The notes: generated by a model from the sequence alone, not told the origin. 64,000 nt of DNA from Neobacillus rhizosphaerae (GCF_937468385.1 NZ_CALBWS010000012.1:1-64000), one strand, 5' to 3'; counted from the first letter of the stretch, positions 7,830 through 17,271 are shown. Made by a program: numbers and translations.

Positions 7830-9134
7830 TTAATCAATAATCTGAAATAAAATCTTGGCAATTTCACTGTTTTCCATTCTTCCACTAAACAAATGTCTAT
7901 TGAGACCAAATGCATAAATGGGAACATCTTCACCTGTATGCCCTTTTGTTGTCCAGCCCGTACTGGAATAGTGATTGATGATGTTAATCAGAGCTTGCCG
8001 TGTATCTTCTACTTCCATTTCTAACGTTGATTGTATGGTTTTTACGTCCTCTTCCTGAAGAGTAACGTCCATATGCTGCCTTAAGGTTGTCATATCTTTC
8101 GTTTCATGCAATCGTGTTGCCATAACAAACGGTGTCGATGTAATGGATTTAATCACACTTGGATTCCATTTATAGTTATCATTGCGATCTATACTCATCC
8201 CTCCAGTTGAGTGATCAGCTGTCGCAATTACAATCGTATCCTCACGATTTGAGGCGAAGTGAATCGCCTCTTGAAACGCTGCTTCAAAGTCTTTAAGCTC
8301 ACTCATTACCCCTACGATATCATTGTCATGCCCCGCCCAATCAATTTGACTTCCTTCTACTAATAGAAAAAAACCATTTGGATTTTGCTGCAAACGTTGA
8401 AGAGCAGCTTTCGTCATTTGTGGAAGTGATGGAACAGACGGATCGCGATCAATCTGTTTCGGCAATTCAATCGGTGCGAATAAACCTATGAGCTTCTCGT
8501 TTTTATTTGTGACAAGCTCTTGCAAATTTGTTACATAGCCAAATTGATTTTTTACAAACTCTTCGATTAAATTTCGGTCCTTTCGACAGAAATAAGAGGT
8601 TCCTCCCCCAAGCATCACGTCGATTTTATGTTTTCCTTCAATTTGTTCATCAAGGTAATCATCGGCAATTTGATCATATTGATCTCTGGATTCATTATGT
8701 GCAGCGAACGCCGCCAGTGTGGCGTGATTAATTTGACTTGTTCCAACCAGCCCAGTAGATTTGCCACGAAATTTAGCATATTCTAAAACGGTCGGAACGA
8801 CTTGTTTATCCATGTTCACGCCAAGGGCTCCGTTATAGGTTTTATAACCGGTTGATAAAGCGGTTCCTGCTGCCGCGGAATCTGTAATATTACTTTCTGT
8901 ATCCAATGAATAGGTAGATTGGGAACCGACAAAGTATTGATCAAATATAGTGGGATTCATGAATCCTTTTTGGGAATCATGATTGAAATAACGAAGACCG
9001 GTGGTATATGAAAAACCCATCCCATCGCCGATAAGGACGATGACATTTTTTACTTTTTTTGTTCTGTTGTTTTTTATAATAGGATGGAATGGATTCAAAC
9101 GATAATCTTTTTTCTGAATGGTGGAATGTAACAT
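7830..9134 (-). CDS. Alkaline phosphatase (PhoA family) without signal peptide
   Basis: Phosphomonoesterase of about 434 residues. Metal- and phosphate-binding blocks are all present: VIVLIGDGMGF near the N-terminus, the nucleophile serine in DSAAAGTALSTG, SQIDWAGHDND, TADHSTGG and KGHTGEDVPIYAFG. B. subtilis homologues are exported, but this N-terminus (MLHSTIQKKDYRLNPFHP) has no hydrophobic signal, and an upstream in-frame stop (TAA) just before the start precludes an extension. It may be cytoplasmic or have lost its signal. AGGTG lies 9 bases before the chosen ATG; a GTG at 9146 is an alternative. The intergenic region upstream contains PhoP-box-like repeats. Confidence 0.88.
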   Translation of the reverse strand: MLHSTIQKKDYRLNPFHPIIKNNRTKKVKNVIVLIGDGMGFSYTTGLRYFNHDSQKGFMNPTIFDQYFVGSQSTYSLDTESNITDSAAAGTALSTGYKTYNGALGVNMDKQVVPTVLEYAKFRGKSTGLVGTSQINHATLAAFAAHNESRDQYDQIADDYLDEQIEGKHKIDVMLGGGTSYFCRKDRNLIEEFVKNQFGYVTNLQELVTNKNEKLIGLFAPIELPKQIDRDPSVPSLPQMTKAALQRLQQNPNGFFLLVEGSQIDWAGHDNDIVGVMSELKDFEAAFQEAIHFASNREDTIVIATADHSTGGMSIDRNDNYKWNPSVIKSITSTPFVMATRLHETKDMTTLRQHMDVTLQEEDVKTIQSTLEMEVEDTRQALINIINHYSSTGWTTKGHTGEDVPIYAFGLNRHLFSGRMENSEIAKILFQIID

Positions 9135-9256
9135 AGTTAACAACACCTTTCTTTATTGATCCAACCTCGATTTTTTCTGCGCCTATCATTGTAATAAAAC
9201 GAGCGAAATACCTTATGACACTTCTTTTATAACATAGATAAAGGAGAAACAATCAG

Positions 9257-9379
9257 TTATCACAATAGTTTTACAAAAACTCTAACAATTCTTAATGATT
9301 CAGCATTGGGGTCAGAAGCCAATATTCTCATTGTTTATGGAATTCCTACAAAATACGACATTTTTACACTATCTTTACA
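9257..9379 (+). promoter_or_regulatory. Candidate PhoP-box repeats between phosphatase and EAL gene
   Basis: TTTACA occurs at 9363-9368 and 9374-9379, an exact 11-bp period, matching the PhoP consensus of repeated TTHACA separated by 5 bp. A looser set TTATCA, TTTACA, CTAACA lies at 9257, 9270 and 9282. They could serve either the phosphatase (minus strand) or the EAL gene (plus strand). PhoP control is inferred from the pattern and the phosphatase. Confidence 0.4.
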
Positions 9380-9449
9380 ATCATTTAATGCTTTCATAGT
9401 AAATTAAGAATATACGTAAAAAAATAAAAATCTAGGATGCGACTAAGCA

Positions 9450-10199
9450 ATGAAAACAACTTTTGGTTTACCCTTCCCCACCATTGAACTATCCGAATCA
9501 CTTACTTTTTTTCATGTATTTCAGCCAATCATTACACTACAGGACGATACCATCTATGGTTTTGAAAGTTTAATCAGAGGAAAAAAGATCCAAAACCCGC
9601 AATCGCTTTTTGCAAAGGCTGAAAAGCAAAAGAAACGATTGGATTTAGACCTTTCTTCCGTTATTCGAAGCATTGCTTCTTTTCATCAATGTCTCCTAGC
9701 AAAAGAACAAGATTTACATCTCACTGTTAATGTTTTTCCTTCTACTGTATTAGAACCATCTTTTCATTGGTTCATTGAAGACCTTATGAAAACAGTAAAT
9801 ATTGCACCAAGCCGCATCATTTTTGAGCTAAATGAGGCCGAGACCGTACAGAATTTAATAAGACTCCAGGAAAGGGTTCGATATTTAAAAGAAGCTGGTT
9901 TTAAGATTGCACTTGATGACCTAGGGAAAGGACAATCGTCCTTAAGAGTAGCACTTGAGCTTGAACCAGACATGATTAAACTTGATCAATACTTTTGTAT
10001 AGATTTAGAGCGTTCAATAAAAAAACAACATTTTTTAAATTGGATTACCTCCTATTTTAGTGAGGCCGGAACTTGTGTTACCCTTGAAGGAATTGAAACG
10101 GAATCACAATTAATCATTGCCAAACAGACAGGTGTGCATTATGGTCAGGGATATCATTTAGGAAGACCCCAACCCTTCATTTGTCCATCTAATTCATAA
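9450..10199 (+). CDS. EAL-domain protein, probable c-di-GMP phosphodiesterase
   Basis: About 249 residues, essentially a single EAL domain with no sensor or membrane anchor. The signature is ESLIRG in place of EALVR, retaining the catalytic glutamate. Further expected catalytic positions are present: Asn in LTVNVFPS, Glu in FELNEAE, the Asp pair in ALDDLGKG, Lys in KLDQYF, EGIETESQ and GQGYHLGRP. The enzyme is thus probably active in cleaving c-di-GMP to pGpG. It starts at ATG with TAGGATG about 10 bases upstream, and only 15 bases separate it from the GGDEF gene, so the two are probably co-transcribed as an opposing pair. Confidence 0.9.
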   Translation: MKTTFGLPFPTIELSESLTFFHVFQPIITLQDDTIYGFESLIRGKKIQNPQSLFAKAEKQKKRLDLDLSSVIRSIASFHQCLLAKEQDLHLTVNVFPSTVLEPSFHWFIEDLMKTVNIAPSRIIFELNEAETVQNLIRLQERVRYLKEAGFKIALDDLGKGQSSLRVALELEPDMIKLDQYFCIDLERSIKKQHFLNWITSYFSEAGTCVTLEGIETESQLIIAKQTGVHYGQGYHLGRPQPFICPSNS

Positions 10200-10214
10200 G
10201 ATAAAGGTGATTAT

Positions 10215-11168
10215 ATGGAGCAAACGATTGGATATATTGCTGAGAAATGCGAAAATATTACCCCCTTAACAAAATGTGAGGAAGTCTATTCGTCCTTCAA
10301 GGAAAACCCATCATTGGAGGGAATCGTTGTTTGTTCGAATAATTTCCCAATTGGATTAGTAATGAAAACACACTTTTATCAAGCACTTTCTACCAAGTAT
10401 GGATTTAACCTTTTTATGAACCGAACGATTGAATTAGTGATGAACTATGACCCATTGATAGTGGATTATACCGAACCTATTAACAATGTCAGTGCACTCG
10501 CAATGAATCGTAGCCTTGACCACCTATATGATTATGTCATTGTCACGGCACTAGATCGTATGTACGGAATCGTAAGTATTAAGAATCTATTAATGAAATT
10601 GACCGAGATACAGGTTAACATTGCACGCAATTCAAATCCGCTAACCGGACTTCCGGGGAATTTTGTGATCGAAGAAACTTTGCAACAAATATTATCTAGA
10701 GAAAAATATAGTGTATTATACATAGATATCGACTCCTTTAAAGCTTTTAATGATAGCCATGGTTTTAGAGAAGGCGATGAACTTATTCGGGAAACGGCCA
10801 ATATTATCGTTGAAGCCATTCAAACGTATGCTAATGAACCAAGGTTTGTTGGTCATATTGGAGGTGACGACTTTATCGCGGTTATTTCCGATTATGAATA
10901 CAAAAAAATTTGCCAATTAATCATTTCAAGATTTGACCAAATGTCGCGGCAATTTTATTGCGAGGAAGAGTTAAATAAAGGGTATGTACAGGCAACTAAC
11001 CGAAAGGGTAAGCTAGAAAAAGTGTCTTTGGTTAGTCTCTCTATTGCAGTTGTCTCAAATATGGCCGTATCCTTTCAAACAGTAGAACAATTAAGTAAAC
11101 AAGCAGCAATGGTTAAGAAAAAATGCAAAACAATAAAAAAGAGTATTTTCTTAACCTCGGAGGATTAG
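10215..11168 (+). CDS. CBS-pair GGDEF protein, probable diguanylate cyclase
   Basis: About 317 residues. Residues 1-135 resemble a tandem CBS pair (repeats ending in IGLVMKTHFYQAL and YGIVSIKNLLMKL), which often senses adenine nucleotides. After NSNPLTGLPGN comes a GGDEF domain from about residue 145, with signature GGDDF, the metal-binding IDIDSFKAFND, and a GREGDE-like loop (GFREGDELI). No RxxD inhibitory site is seen five residues before GGDDF. The protein is cytoplasmic, with no membrane segment. It follows the EAL gene by 15 bases (AAGGTGAT as binding site), suggesting coupled synthesis and breakdown of c-di-GMP. Confidence 0.88.
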   Translation: MEQTIGYIAEKCENITPLTKCEEVYSSFKENPSLEGIVVCSNNFPIGLVMKTHFYQALSTKYGFNLFMNRTIELVMNYDPLIVDYTEPINNVSALAMNRSLDHLYDYVIVTALDRMYGIVSIKNLLMKLTEIQVNIARNSNPLTGLPGNFVIEETLQQILSREKYSVLYIDIDSFKAFNDSHGFREGDELIRETANIIVEAIQTYANEPRFVGHIGGDDFIAVISDYEYKKICQLIISRFDQMSRQFYCEEELNKGYVQATNRKGKLEKVSLVSLSIAVVSNMAVSFQTVEQLSKQAAMVKKKCKTIKKSIFLTSED

Positions 11169-11284
11169 TTGCGTTGCCTAGTCGCCCATGATTATGTCGA
11201 AGTTTGATAGGTTGTTAGATGGTTTTGGAGAGTAAAGTTTTACCTCCCCAAGTACTTATTATCAATTGAAAAGAGGAAATTTTC

Positions 11285-11689
11285 ATGACAAACAATTTTG
11301 TTCATCATTTGTGTATCCAAACGAATTCTTATAAGGAGACGTTGACCTTTTATACGCAAGGATTAGGGTTTAAAGTGGTACAAGAATCTCCCAATTTCCA
11401 TGGGAGAGACTTTAATACCTGGATACAATTAGGTGATTTTTATATTGAACTACAAACGGGAAAATACAATGAAATACTTAGTGATGGAAATACAAATAGT
11501 CAAGGCCTAGCACATTTTTGCCTTTGGGTTGAGGATTTAAACACAGAGATTACTCGTCTAAGGAAATTAGACGTTGAATTTTTAACGAAGAATAATGAAG
11601 CCATTTATCATGTTGAAAACGGCTACTTATGTAAAGTGAAAGCTCCTGAAGGAACAATTGTAGAACTTCGCGACAACAGGGGTATTTAG
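11285..11689 (+). CDS. VOC-family (glyoxalase/bleomycin-resistance-like) protein
   Basis: About 134 residues with two beta-alpha-beta-beta-beta modules typical of the vicinal oxygen chelate fold. FVHHLCIQT supplies a first-module His, GDFYIELQTG a Glu, AHFCLWVEDL the second-module His and GTIVELRDN the final Glu, so a metal site could form. The substrate is unknown. GAGGAAATTTTC precedes the ATG. It stands alone between the c-di-GMP pair and the germination operon. Confidence 0.85.
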   Translation: MTNNFVHHLCIQTNSYKETLTFYTQGLGFKVVQESPNFHGRDFNTWIQLGDFYIELQTGKYNEILSDGNTNSQGLAHFCLWVEDLNTEITRLRKLDVEFLTKNNEAIYHVENGYLCKVKAPEGTIVELRDNRGI

Positions 11690-11726
11690 TGTTTAGATTT
11701 TGATAAGGAGTCGGAGACTTTCAAAA

Positions 11727-11762
11727 TTCACACCCTACTGACTCCAAACAGTGGGGTGTGAA
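11727..11762. other. Imperfect 14-bp hairpin upstream of ger operon
   Basis: TTCACACCCTACTG and CAGTGGGGTGTGAA pair with one mismatch. No plus-strand T-tract follows, so it is a weak terminator for the VOC gene at best; TGAATA at its right edge resembles a sigma-G -35 element, but I could not place a good -10. Confidence 0.4.
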
Positions 11763-11822
11763 TAAATTATTGAAAAAAAGGGACGATAGTACTATCCGCG
11801 GATTATTGAGGAGGATAGGAAA

Positions 11823-12908
11823 ATGAGATCTCCGATATCGCTTGTACAAACTGTGATGATTATCATGCTTAGTACTGGACTTTTAAATCATGTAATCATC
11901 ATCCCTATCTTGCTTGATGCAGCGAAACGTGATGCCTGGGTTTCTGTTTTGTTAGCCAGTGCTTGTTCTCTTGTTTGGATTGCATTGTTGCACACCGGAA
12001 TCCTCAAAATACGTAAGCAGCACCTCTTTGAGTGGCTAAAGCAAGCTTATCATCCAATAGTTGGTCACTTGCTTGCCATAGTAGCAAGCGTATATCTGTT
12101 TGTGTTATGTGCTGTTACAGTTAGGGACACTGTTCATTGGATCCATCTTGCTTTCTCTCCGGATACCCCAGTCCTTATTCTTACCCTTATATTGGTTCTT
12201 ATTTCTGCTATCAACGCTTTTTTGGGTATTCATTCTTTGGCTAATACTGCCGGAGTTTTGTTACCATTTGTCATTATCTTGGGTATTTTTGTTATGCTCT
12301 CAAATATTCCTCATAAAAATTATTATATCTTAAAACCTATTTTGGCTCATGGAATGCAGCCTGCATGGGACGGAACCATTTATGTGGGTGCAGGGTTTGT
12401 TGAGGTTTTTATTCTCTTCTTTTTGCAACATCATATTCGGTCGCGTATATCTTATCGTTCATTAGCGATCATTATTCTGCTGATAACGGGGCTAACCATT
12501 GGTCCTTTAATTGGGGCAATCATTGAGTTTGGGCCTGAGGAAGCGGCAAAGCTCAGATTTCCCGCATATGAAGAATGGAGATTAGTGACGATTGGTCGAT
12601 ACGTAGAGCATTTAGATTTTTTGAGTATTTATCAATGGTTCTGTGGTGCATTTTTGAGAATTTCATTGATGATATTTTTAATCATCGATGTGTTCAATAT
12701 TCAAAATAATAAAAAGAAAGTGATAACTCTTAGTATCATTTTTTTAATATTAGTTGGTATTACTGTCATTCCTTATAGTGATCCGTTTTTTTTGCATCTT
12801 ATGTCAAAATATATACTCCCGTATTCATTATTTGGCATCCTTATATTTTCTTTGATTGTTGTTGGGCTAATTAACTTCGGCTATCGAAGGGAGAAATTAA
12901 ACCCTTGA
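11823..12908 (+). CDS. GerAB-type germinant receptor permease subunit
   Basis: About 361 residues, highly hydrophobic with roughly ten membrane segments and the APC-like spore-germination permease fold. PISLVQTVMIIMLSTGLLNH opens the first helix; typical family features follow, including the WDGTIYVGAGFVEVF segment and the EEWRLVTIGRYVEHLDFLSIYQW block. In the spore inner membrane this subunit is thought to bind the nutrient germinant. GAGGAGGATAGGAAA precedes the ATG. The stop codon overlaps the TTG start of the A subunit, so translation is coupled. The germinant cannot be predicted. Confidence 0.9.
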   Translation: MRSPISLVQTVMIIMLSTGLLNHVIIIPILLDAAKRDAWVSVLLASACSLVWIALLHTGILKIRKQHLFEWLKQAYHPIVGHLLAIVASVYLFVLCAVTVRDTVHWIHLAFSPDTPVLILTLILVLISAINAFLGIHSLANTAGVLLPFVIILGIFVMLSNIPHKNYYILKPILAHGMQPAWDGTIYVGAGFVEVFILFFLQHHIRSRISYRSLAIIILLITGLTIGPLIGAIIEFGPEEAAKLRFPAYEEWRLVTIGRYVEHLDFLSIYQWFCGAFLRISLMIFLIIDVFNIQNNKKKVITLSIIFLILVGITVIPYSDPFFLHLMSKYILPYSLFGILIFSLIVVGLINFGYRREKLNP

Positions 12909-14323
12909 ATATTAATAACAGTTTTCAAAATAAATCACCACTTGAAGCAATAACAGGATTGTTTGATTCAAGTTCGGACATAAAAAAAATCACGCTCCCC
13001 TTTTCACAAGGGAATCAGGGAACCGCTGTTCATCTAGTTTACTGTGAAGGATTGTGTGACAGTACAAAAGTGGAACAATACATCATTCCAAATTTAAAAA
13101 ATATGACAAATCAGTTTCCTTTGTTAACCGTTCCAGACTTTCAACAAAATGTTCCATTTCACATGACCCCTCTTCAAATGGACCAATTTGAAAAATCAAT
13201 TATAGATACTGTATTACATGGTGAACTCCTGCTTTTGTTTGTTCCTTCGAACAACATGTTTTCTGTAAATTTAGCCAATCCCCCAAAAAGAGATCCGGAG
13301 GAAGCAAATACAGAGATTTCAATGAGAGGTCCAAAAGATGGTTTTACTGAAGAAGCGATGATAAACATTGCGCTTATTAGAAAAAGACTCAAAACCGAAT
13401 TATTGGCCGTAGAAGAATACACCATTGGCTCGCAAACTGCCACAAAAGTTCATCTTTTATACCTGAAAAACGCAATTGAACCAAACACGTTACATGAAAT
13501 TAAGACAAAACTGTTGAACATACACGTAAACGGGATTGTAAGCAGTAATCAACTGGAAGAAATTTTGACCAGATTTTCATTATTCCCATTATTCTCCTAT
13601 ACTGGAAGACCTGATTTTGCCGTTAATTCCCTTCTTCACGGTAAATTTGTACTGGTAGTCGGAGGTTCACCAACAGTATTAATCGCACCAATTAATTTTA
13701 ATTTTTTATTAAATACTTCCGAAGATGCTAATTTGAATAATTTCTTTGTGGCATTTACCAGGTTTTTAAGAATAAGCGGAGTGGCACTTGCCTTGTTTTT
13801 GCCTGGTTTTTGGATAGCACTCGCAACCTATCATCAAGATCAGCTGCCTTTCACTTTTCTTGCGACATTAGTGAATTCTAGACAAGGCGTGCCACTGCCA
13901 GTTCCGCTGGAGGCGCTCGTTATGTTGCTCCTGTTTGAGATATTTCGTGAAGCTGGTTTAAGGCTGCCATCTTCCTTTGGCCAAACATTATCGGTTGTAG
14001 GAGGACTAATTATCGGTCAAGCAGCCATTAGCGCCGGGATTGCAGCTCCTGGGATTATTGTTATTATTGCCATTTCAGTGCTCTCCACCTTTACTTTGGT
14101 AAATCAGTCTTTGGTTGGTGTTTTCAGCTTGATTCGGATTGTGGTGTTAATAATCAGTGGCATCTTTGGTTTGTTTGGAGTGTTAATATGTTTGTTGTCT
14201 TTTATTCTTTACTTGGTAAATTTACGTTCCTTTGGCATGTATTATATGACTCCTCTTTCCCCGCCAAGTTTCCAAGAAATATACAAAATCTTTTTTCGAA
14301 TGCCATGGGGGAGAAAAAAATAG
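12905..14323 (+). CDS. GerAA-type germinant receptor subunit
   Basis: About 472 residues. An N-terminal hydrophilic domain of roughly 270 residues is followed by about five membrane segments from FLRISGVALALFLPGFWIAL onward, and the family block with EALVMLLLFEIFREAGLRLP and GQTLSVVGGLIIGQAAISAG is intact. The start is a TTG overlapping the B-subunit stop by 4 bases, with GGGAG upstream. GerA-family A subunits form channels in the inner spore membrane that release ions on germinant binding. The order here is B-A-C rather than the common A-B-C. Confidence 0.92.
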   Translation: MNINNSFQNKSPLEAITGLFDSSSDIKKITLPFSQGNQGTAVHLVYCEGLCDSTKVEQYIIPNLKNMTNQFPLLTVPDFQQNVPFHMTPLQMDQFEKSIIDTVLHGELLLLFVPSNNMFSVNLANPPKRDPEEANTEISMRGPKDGFTEEAMINIALIRKRLKTELLAVEEYTIGSQTATKVHLLYLKNAIEPNTLHEIKTKLLNIHVNGIVSSNQLEEILTRFSLFPLFSYTGRPDFAVNSLLHGKFVLVVGGSPTVLIAPINFNFLLNTSEDANLNNFFVAFTRFLRISGVALALFLPGFWIALATYHQDQLPFTFLATLVNSRQGVPLPVPLEALVMLLLFEIFREAGLRLPSSFGQTLSVVGGLIIGQAAISAGIAAPGIIVIIAISVLSTFTLVNQSLVGVFSLIRIVVLIISGIFGLFGVLICLLSFILYLVNLRSFGMYYMTPLSPPSFQEIYKIFFRMPWGRKK

Positions 14324-14367
14324 CTGTTTATTTTTTTGATAAACAGAAAAAAGGAAAGACGATTACC

Positions 14368-15504
14368 ATGAAACTTACTCAAAGCATCCTTGTCATTTTG
14401 CTGCTCTCTCTTTTGCTTACTGGTTGTTGGGGAGCAAAAGAGATTGAACATATGATCTATGTTAACTCTGTTGGGGTAGATTATAGGAACGATAAAGTGG
14501 TTATTTATTTACAGATAATAAACTTTAGTGGAATAGCTAAAAAGGAGTCAGGGCAGTCTCAAAGACAAAAGACATATGTTGCAAAAGGGGAAGGAAATTC
14601 TTTCGATGCTGCCATTTTCCATTTGTATTCAACAAGTCCGCAAAAAATTGCTTGGAGTCATGTTAAAACCATTGTTTTTAGCGAAGAAGCTTTAAAGCAT
14701 GGTATTGTTAACGAGGTTTTAGACGTTTGGGATAGATATTATGAATTTCGATATACAGTTTGGACCATGGCTACTAAAGAACCTATCGAGGAAGTATTTA
14801 ATACCCCTTCGACTGCGGAATTATCGGTTCTTTATTCTCAGTTAAATAGCCCTTTAAACCCATACACCCAAAGTTCAGAAATTGCACCACTATATCTTTA
14901 CGAGTTTATCCGGAAATGGAATGAAGAGGGACAAACCGTCCTGTTACCCTATTTAACCATCGCGAGAGACTGGACAGAAAATAAGAAGGTTTCACCCAAA
15001 CTTAAACCTGGCGGGATTTGTTTTCTTGAAAACAAGCGGTTCCAAAGGTGTATGGCTCGTCGTTATCTCTTAGGACTCCGTTGGTTGGAAAAAAAAACGG
15101 AACGTACACCTCTAGAAATTAAAGAAAAAAATTCTGTGAGGGCTATTTTAGTAATGAATAAAATAAAACCATCCATTAAGCCGAAGGTAACAGCTGGTAA
15201 AGCCACCTTCAATATTAAAATCTCGATGCAGGCAACCATTCCAGAATTAAAAGAGCGTTTCAAGGAAAAGGAACTTGAGGAATTAGCAGCTCGAGAAATA
15301 AAAAAGCAAATTATGGGGACCTACCTCAAAGGTCTTGAATCAGGGGTTGATGTTCTTGGATTGTCAGAAACAATATACAGAGACATGCCAAATGCGTGGA
15401 ACAGACTGGAAGAAGGGGGTAAACTTCCGTTAGACAAAAGTAGCATTGCATCCATTGATGTGAAAGTAAAGCTTATGAATGGTGGAATATCCAAGGTAAA
15501 GTAG
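14368..15504 (+). CDS. Ger(x)C-family germinant receptor lipoprotein
   Basis: About 378 residues with an N-terminal lipoprotein signal ending in the lipobox LTGC, then WGAKEIEHMIYVNSVGVDY, typical of GerAC/GerBC/GerKC. The C-terminal third contains the family end-block with ELKERFKEKELEELAAREIK. It should be a lipid-anchored subunit on the outer face of the spore inner membrane, needed for receptor function. The start at 14368 has AAGGAAAG about 9 bases upstream; a longer frame reaching to 14188 overlaps the A subunit and lacks the signal at its start, so it is rejected. Confidence 0.9.
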   Translation: MKLTQSILVILLLSLLLTGCWGAKEIEHMIYVNSVGVDYRNDKVVIYLQIINFSGIAKKESGQSQRQKTYVAKGEGNSFDAAIFHLYSTSPQKIAWSHVKTIVFSEEALKHGIVNEVLDVWDRYYEFRYTVWTMATKEPIEEVFNTPSTAELSVLYSQLNSPLNPYTQSSEIAPLYLYEFIRKWNEEGQTVLLPYLTIARDWTENKKVSPKLKPGGICFLENKRFQRCMARRYLLGLRWLEKKTERTPLEIKEKNSVRAILVMNKIKPSIKPKVTAGKATFNIKISMQATIPELKERFKEKELEELAAREIKKQIMGTYLKGLESGVDVLGLSETIYRDMPNAWNRLEEGGKLPLDKSSIASIDVKVKLMNGGISKVK

Positions 15505-15527
15505 CGTTAACGGCGAAGGGAAGTCGA

Positions 15528-15614
15528 ATGTTGAATGGCAAAGGGTATCCAATTGCCTACTTCATCGGAATAATCTGCATGATTATCATCCATCGCCATT
15601 ACTTATTAGAGTGA
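15528..15614 (+). CDS. Possible 28-residue membrane peptide after gerC
   Basis: A short frame MLNGKGYPIAYFIGIICM and so on, ending in RHYLLE, with AAGGGAAG about 5-8 bases before the ATG, lies 24 bases after the C subunit. It would form one membrane helix. Small extra subunits (D subunits) are known in some Ger operons but are usually larger, with two helices. This may be chance. Confidence 0.3.
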   Translation: MLNGKGYPIAYFIGIICMIIIHRHYLLE

Positions 15615-15693
15615 TTTTGCCTTGGTTTATTCCATCAAGATTATCAGTGAACCAATTTGAACCGTGAGGGTGACAAAAAGTAACTTATTTCCG

Positions 15694-17271
15694 CTAATGA
15701 GATTCCTCTAATTTCACAAGATTGTTTGTAATCTGGTCGTGTTCTTTTGCGGCGACTTCATTAGAAATAATGTCTTCCTTTAGCAGGATTTCAATAGCTT
15801 CGTGCTGAGCATATAAGGAATGTTTTTGTAAGATGGTTTGCTGTTTTACTTTTAGTTCAGGATATTTTTGAAAAAGAAGTTCCATTTCACTTTGTAATTT
15901 AACAAGTTCTTGTTGATATTGATTGACTATCTCATTTGAAACGGTTTCCGTTATAAATAAGTTCTTTTTTACCTTATTTATTTCTGATATGGCTGTCTCA
16001 AATCGGTGACCACGTGCGATCAGTTCCTCATACACCACATAGCCTTCTTCTTTTTTATTCTCACCTAAGAATGTTAAAAGCGGTTTAATGGAAAGTCCTT
16101 GAACGACTAATGAGAACAACACCACACTAAAGGCTAGGATCAAAATCTCCTCCCGTCCTACAAAATCTCTGGGTAGGCTTAGAACAAGAGCAATCGATAA
16201 TGACCCTTTTAGGCCTCCCCAATTAATGATATGCTTCCACGAGTTTGGGAAATTTTTAATAAACAAAAAGCTTATGTACACGGCAAAACTTCTAGCAAAT
16301 AAAACAATTACTATCGCTAAAACAATAACACCCCATTTGTCCGCTAGATTAATTCTTGTGATTTCTAATCCAACCATTAGAAATACAAGAGAGTTTGCCA
16401 GTAATGCAGCAACATCCCAAAAGTTATTAATATTCAACTTTGTCGTGGGGCTCATCCCAATTTTTGCTCCATAATTCCCCAAAATAAGAGCGGCAACAAC
16501 CACGGCAATTACTCCTGATGCATGAACACTTTCAGCGAGCAAAAAGGAACCGTAAAAAAGAATCATGCTAAAAATAATTTCCAAAGGATAGTCATCAAAG
16601 TATTTGGTTAAATGTGAAAATCCATAGCCAAGGGCTCCACCAATGATGAGACCAAGAGAAATCACCTTAATAAATTCCCATAAACCAAGAACTGCTCCTT
16701 CGATCCCAAGCTCAATATATGTCAGTAAATAAAAGGCAGAAATTTTAAAAAAGACAACCGCTAATCCATCATTAAACAAGCTTTCTCCCTCTATTACCGT
16801 AGCCAACCTTTTGTTTACGCTCACACTTTTAAAAATGGATAGTACACTTACTGGATCGGTTGCACTCATTAAGGCCCCAAATACAAACGCCGCTGGGATA
16901 GAAAAATTTAAAAGCCAGATTGCCAGAAAACCGATGATGACAAATGATAACAGGGTTCCACCAAAGGCTAAAGCAATAATAGGATTTTTATTTTCTCTAA
17001 GGTGAGAGAAAGGAAGCTTTAATGCTGCTTCTCCTAATAACGAAGGTAAAAATAAAGTGATAATAACAAAGTGAAAAACTTCTCCTTGCGTTATTAATTG
17101 TTTTAATGGCTCTAACACCGGAATATTTACAAGACCAATAATCGTCCCCACAATGACGAGCGCAATCGGATAAGGCTTTTTAAACTTTTTTGCAATAGCG
17201 GTAATACCAGCAGCAATCATAACCAAAATTAGACCGAGCTCAAACATAAGATGTAAATCTAAATCATGCAC
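15694..17271 (-). CDS. CPA1-type cation:proton antiporter
   Basis: About 525 residues: twelve or so membrane helices followed by a C-terminal cytoplasmic region of about 120 residues rich in charged helices and likely coiled coil. Hallmarks are ALMSATDPVSVLSIFK and VIEGESLFNDGLAVVFFK (the ND pair of CPA1 exchangers), and WGGLKGSLSIALVLSLP. It exchanges Na+ or K+ for protons across the cell membrane. Two starts are possible: ATG at 17298 with a weak AGGA, or GTG at 17271 with an excellent AAGGAGGG about 9 bases upstream; I use the latter. It is convergent with the ger operon, with no clear terminator between. Confidence 0.9.
   Translation of the reverse strand: MHDLDLHLMFELGLILVMIAAGITAIAKKFKKPYPIALVIVGTIIGLVNIPVLEPLKQLITQGEVFHFVIITLFLPSLLGEAALKLPFSHLRENKNPIIALAFGGTLLSFVIIGFLAIWLLNFSIPAAFVFGALMSATDPVSVLSIFKSVSVNKRLATVIEGESLFNDGLAVVFFKISAFYLLTYIELGIEGAVLGLWEFIKVISLGLIIGGALGYGFSHLTKYFDDYPLEIIFSMILFYGSFLLAESVHASGVIAVVVAALILGNYGAKIGMSPTTKLNINNFWDVAALLANSLVFLMVGLEITRINLADKWGVIVLAIVIVLFARSFAVYISFLFIKNFPNSWKHIINWGGLKGSLSIALVLSLPRDFVGREEILILAFSVVLFSLVVQGLSIKPLLTFLGENKKEEGYVVYEELIARGHRFETAISEINKVKKNLFITETVSNEIVNQYQQELVKLQSEMELLFQKYPELKVKQQTILQKHSLYAQHEAIEILLKEDIISNEVAAKEHDQITNNLVKLEESH

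Noticed and set aside
9135..9252. Upstream frame as a lost signal peptide of the alkaline phosphatase
   Set aside because: The frame has no signal-peptide pattern and is in a different reading frame.
11759..11790. Sigma-G promoter for the ger operon
   Set aside because: TGAATA is a plausible -35, but no acceptable -10 is found at 17-18 bases.
14188..14367. Longer N-terminus of the GerC protein
   Set aside because: It overlaps the A-subunit gene and would bury the lipoprotein signal; the ATG at 14368 has a proper site.
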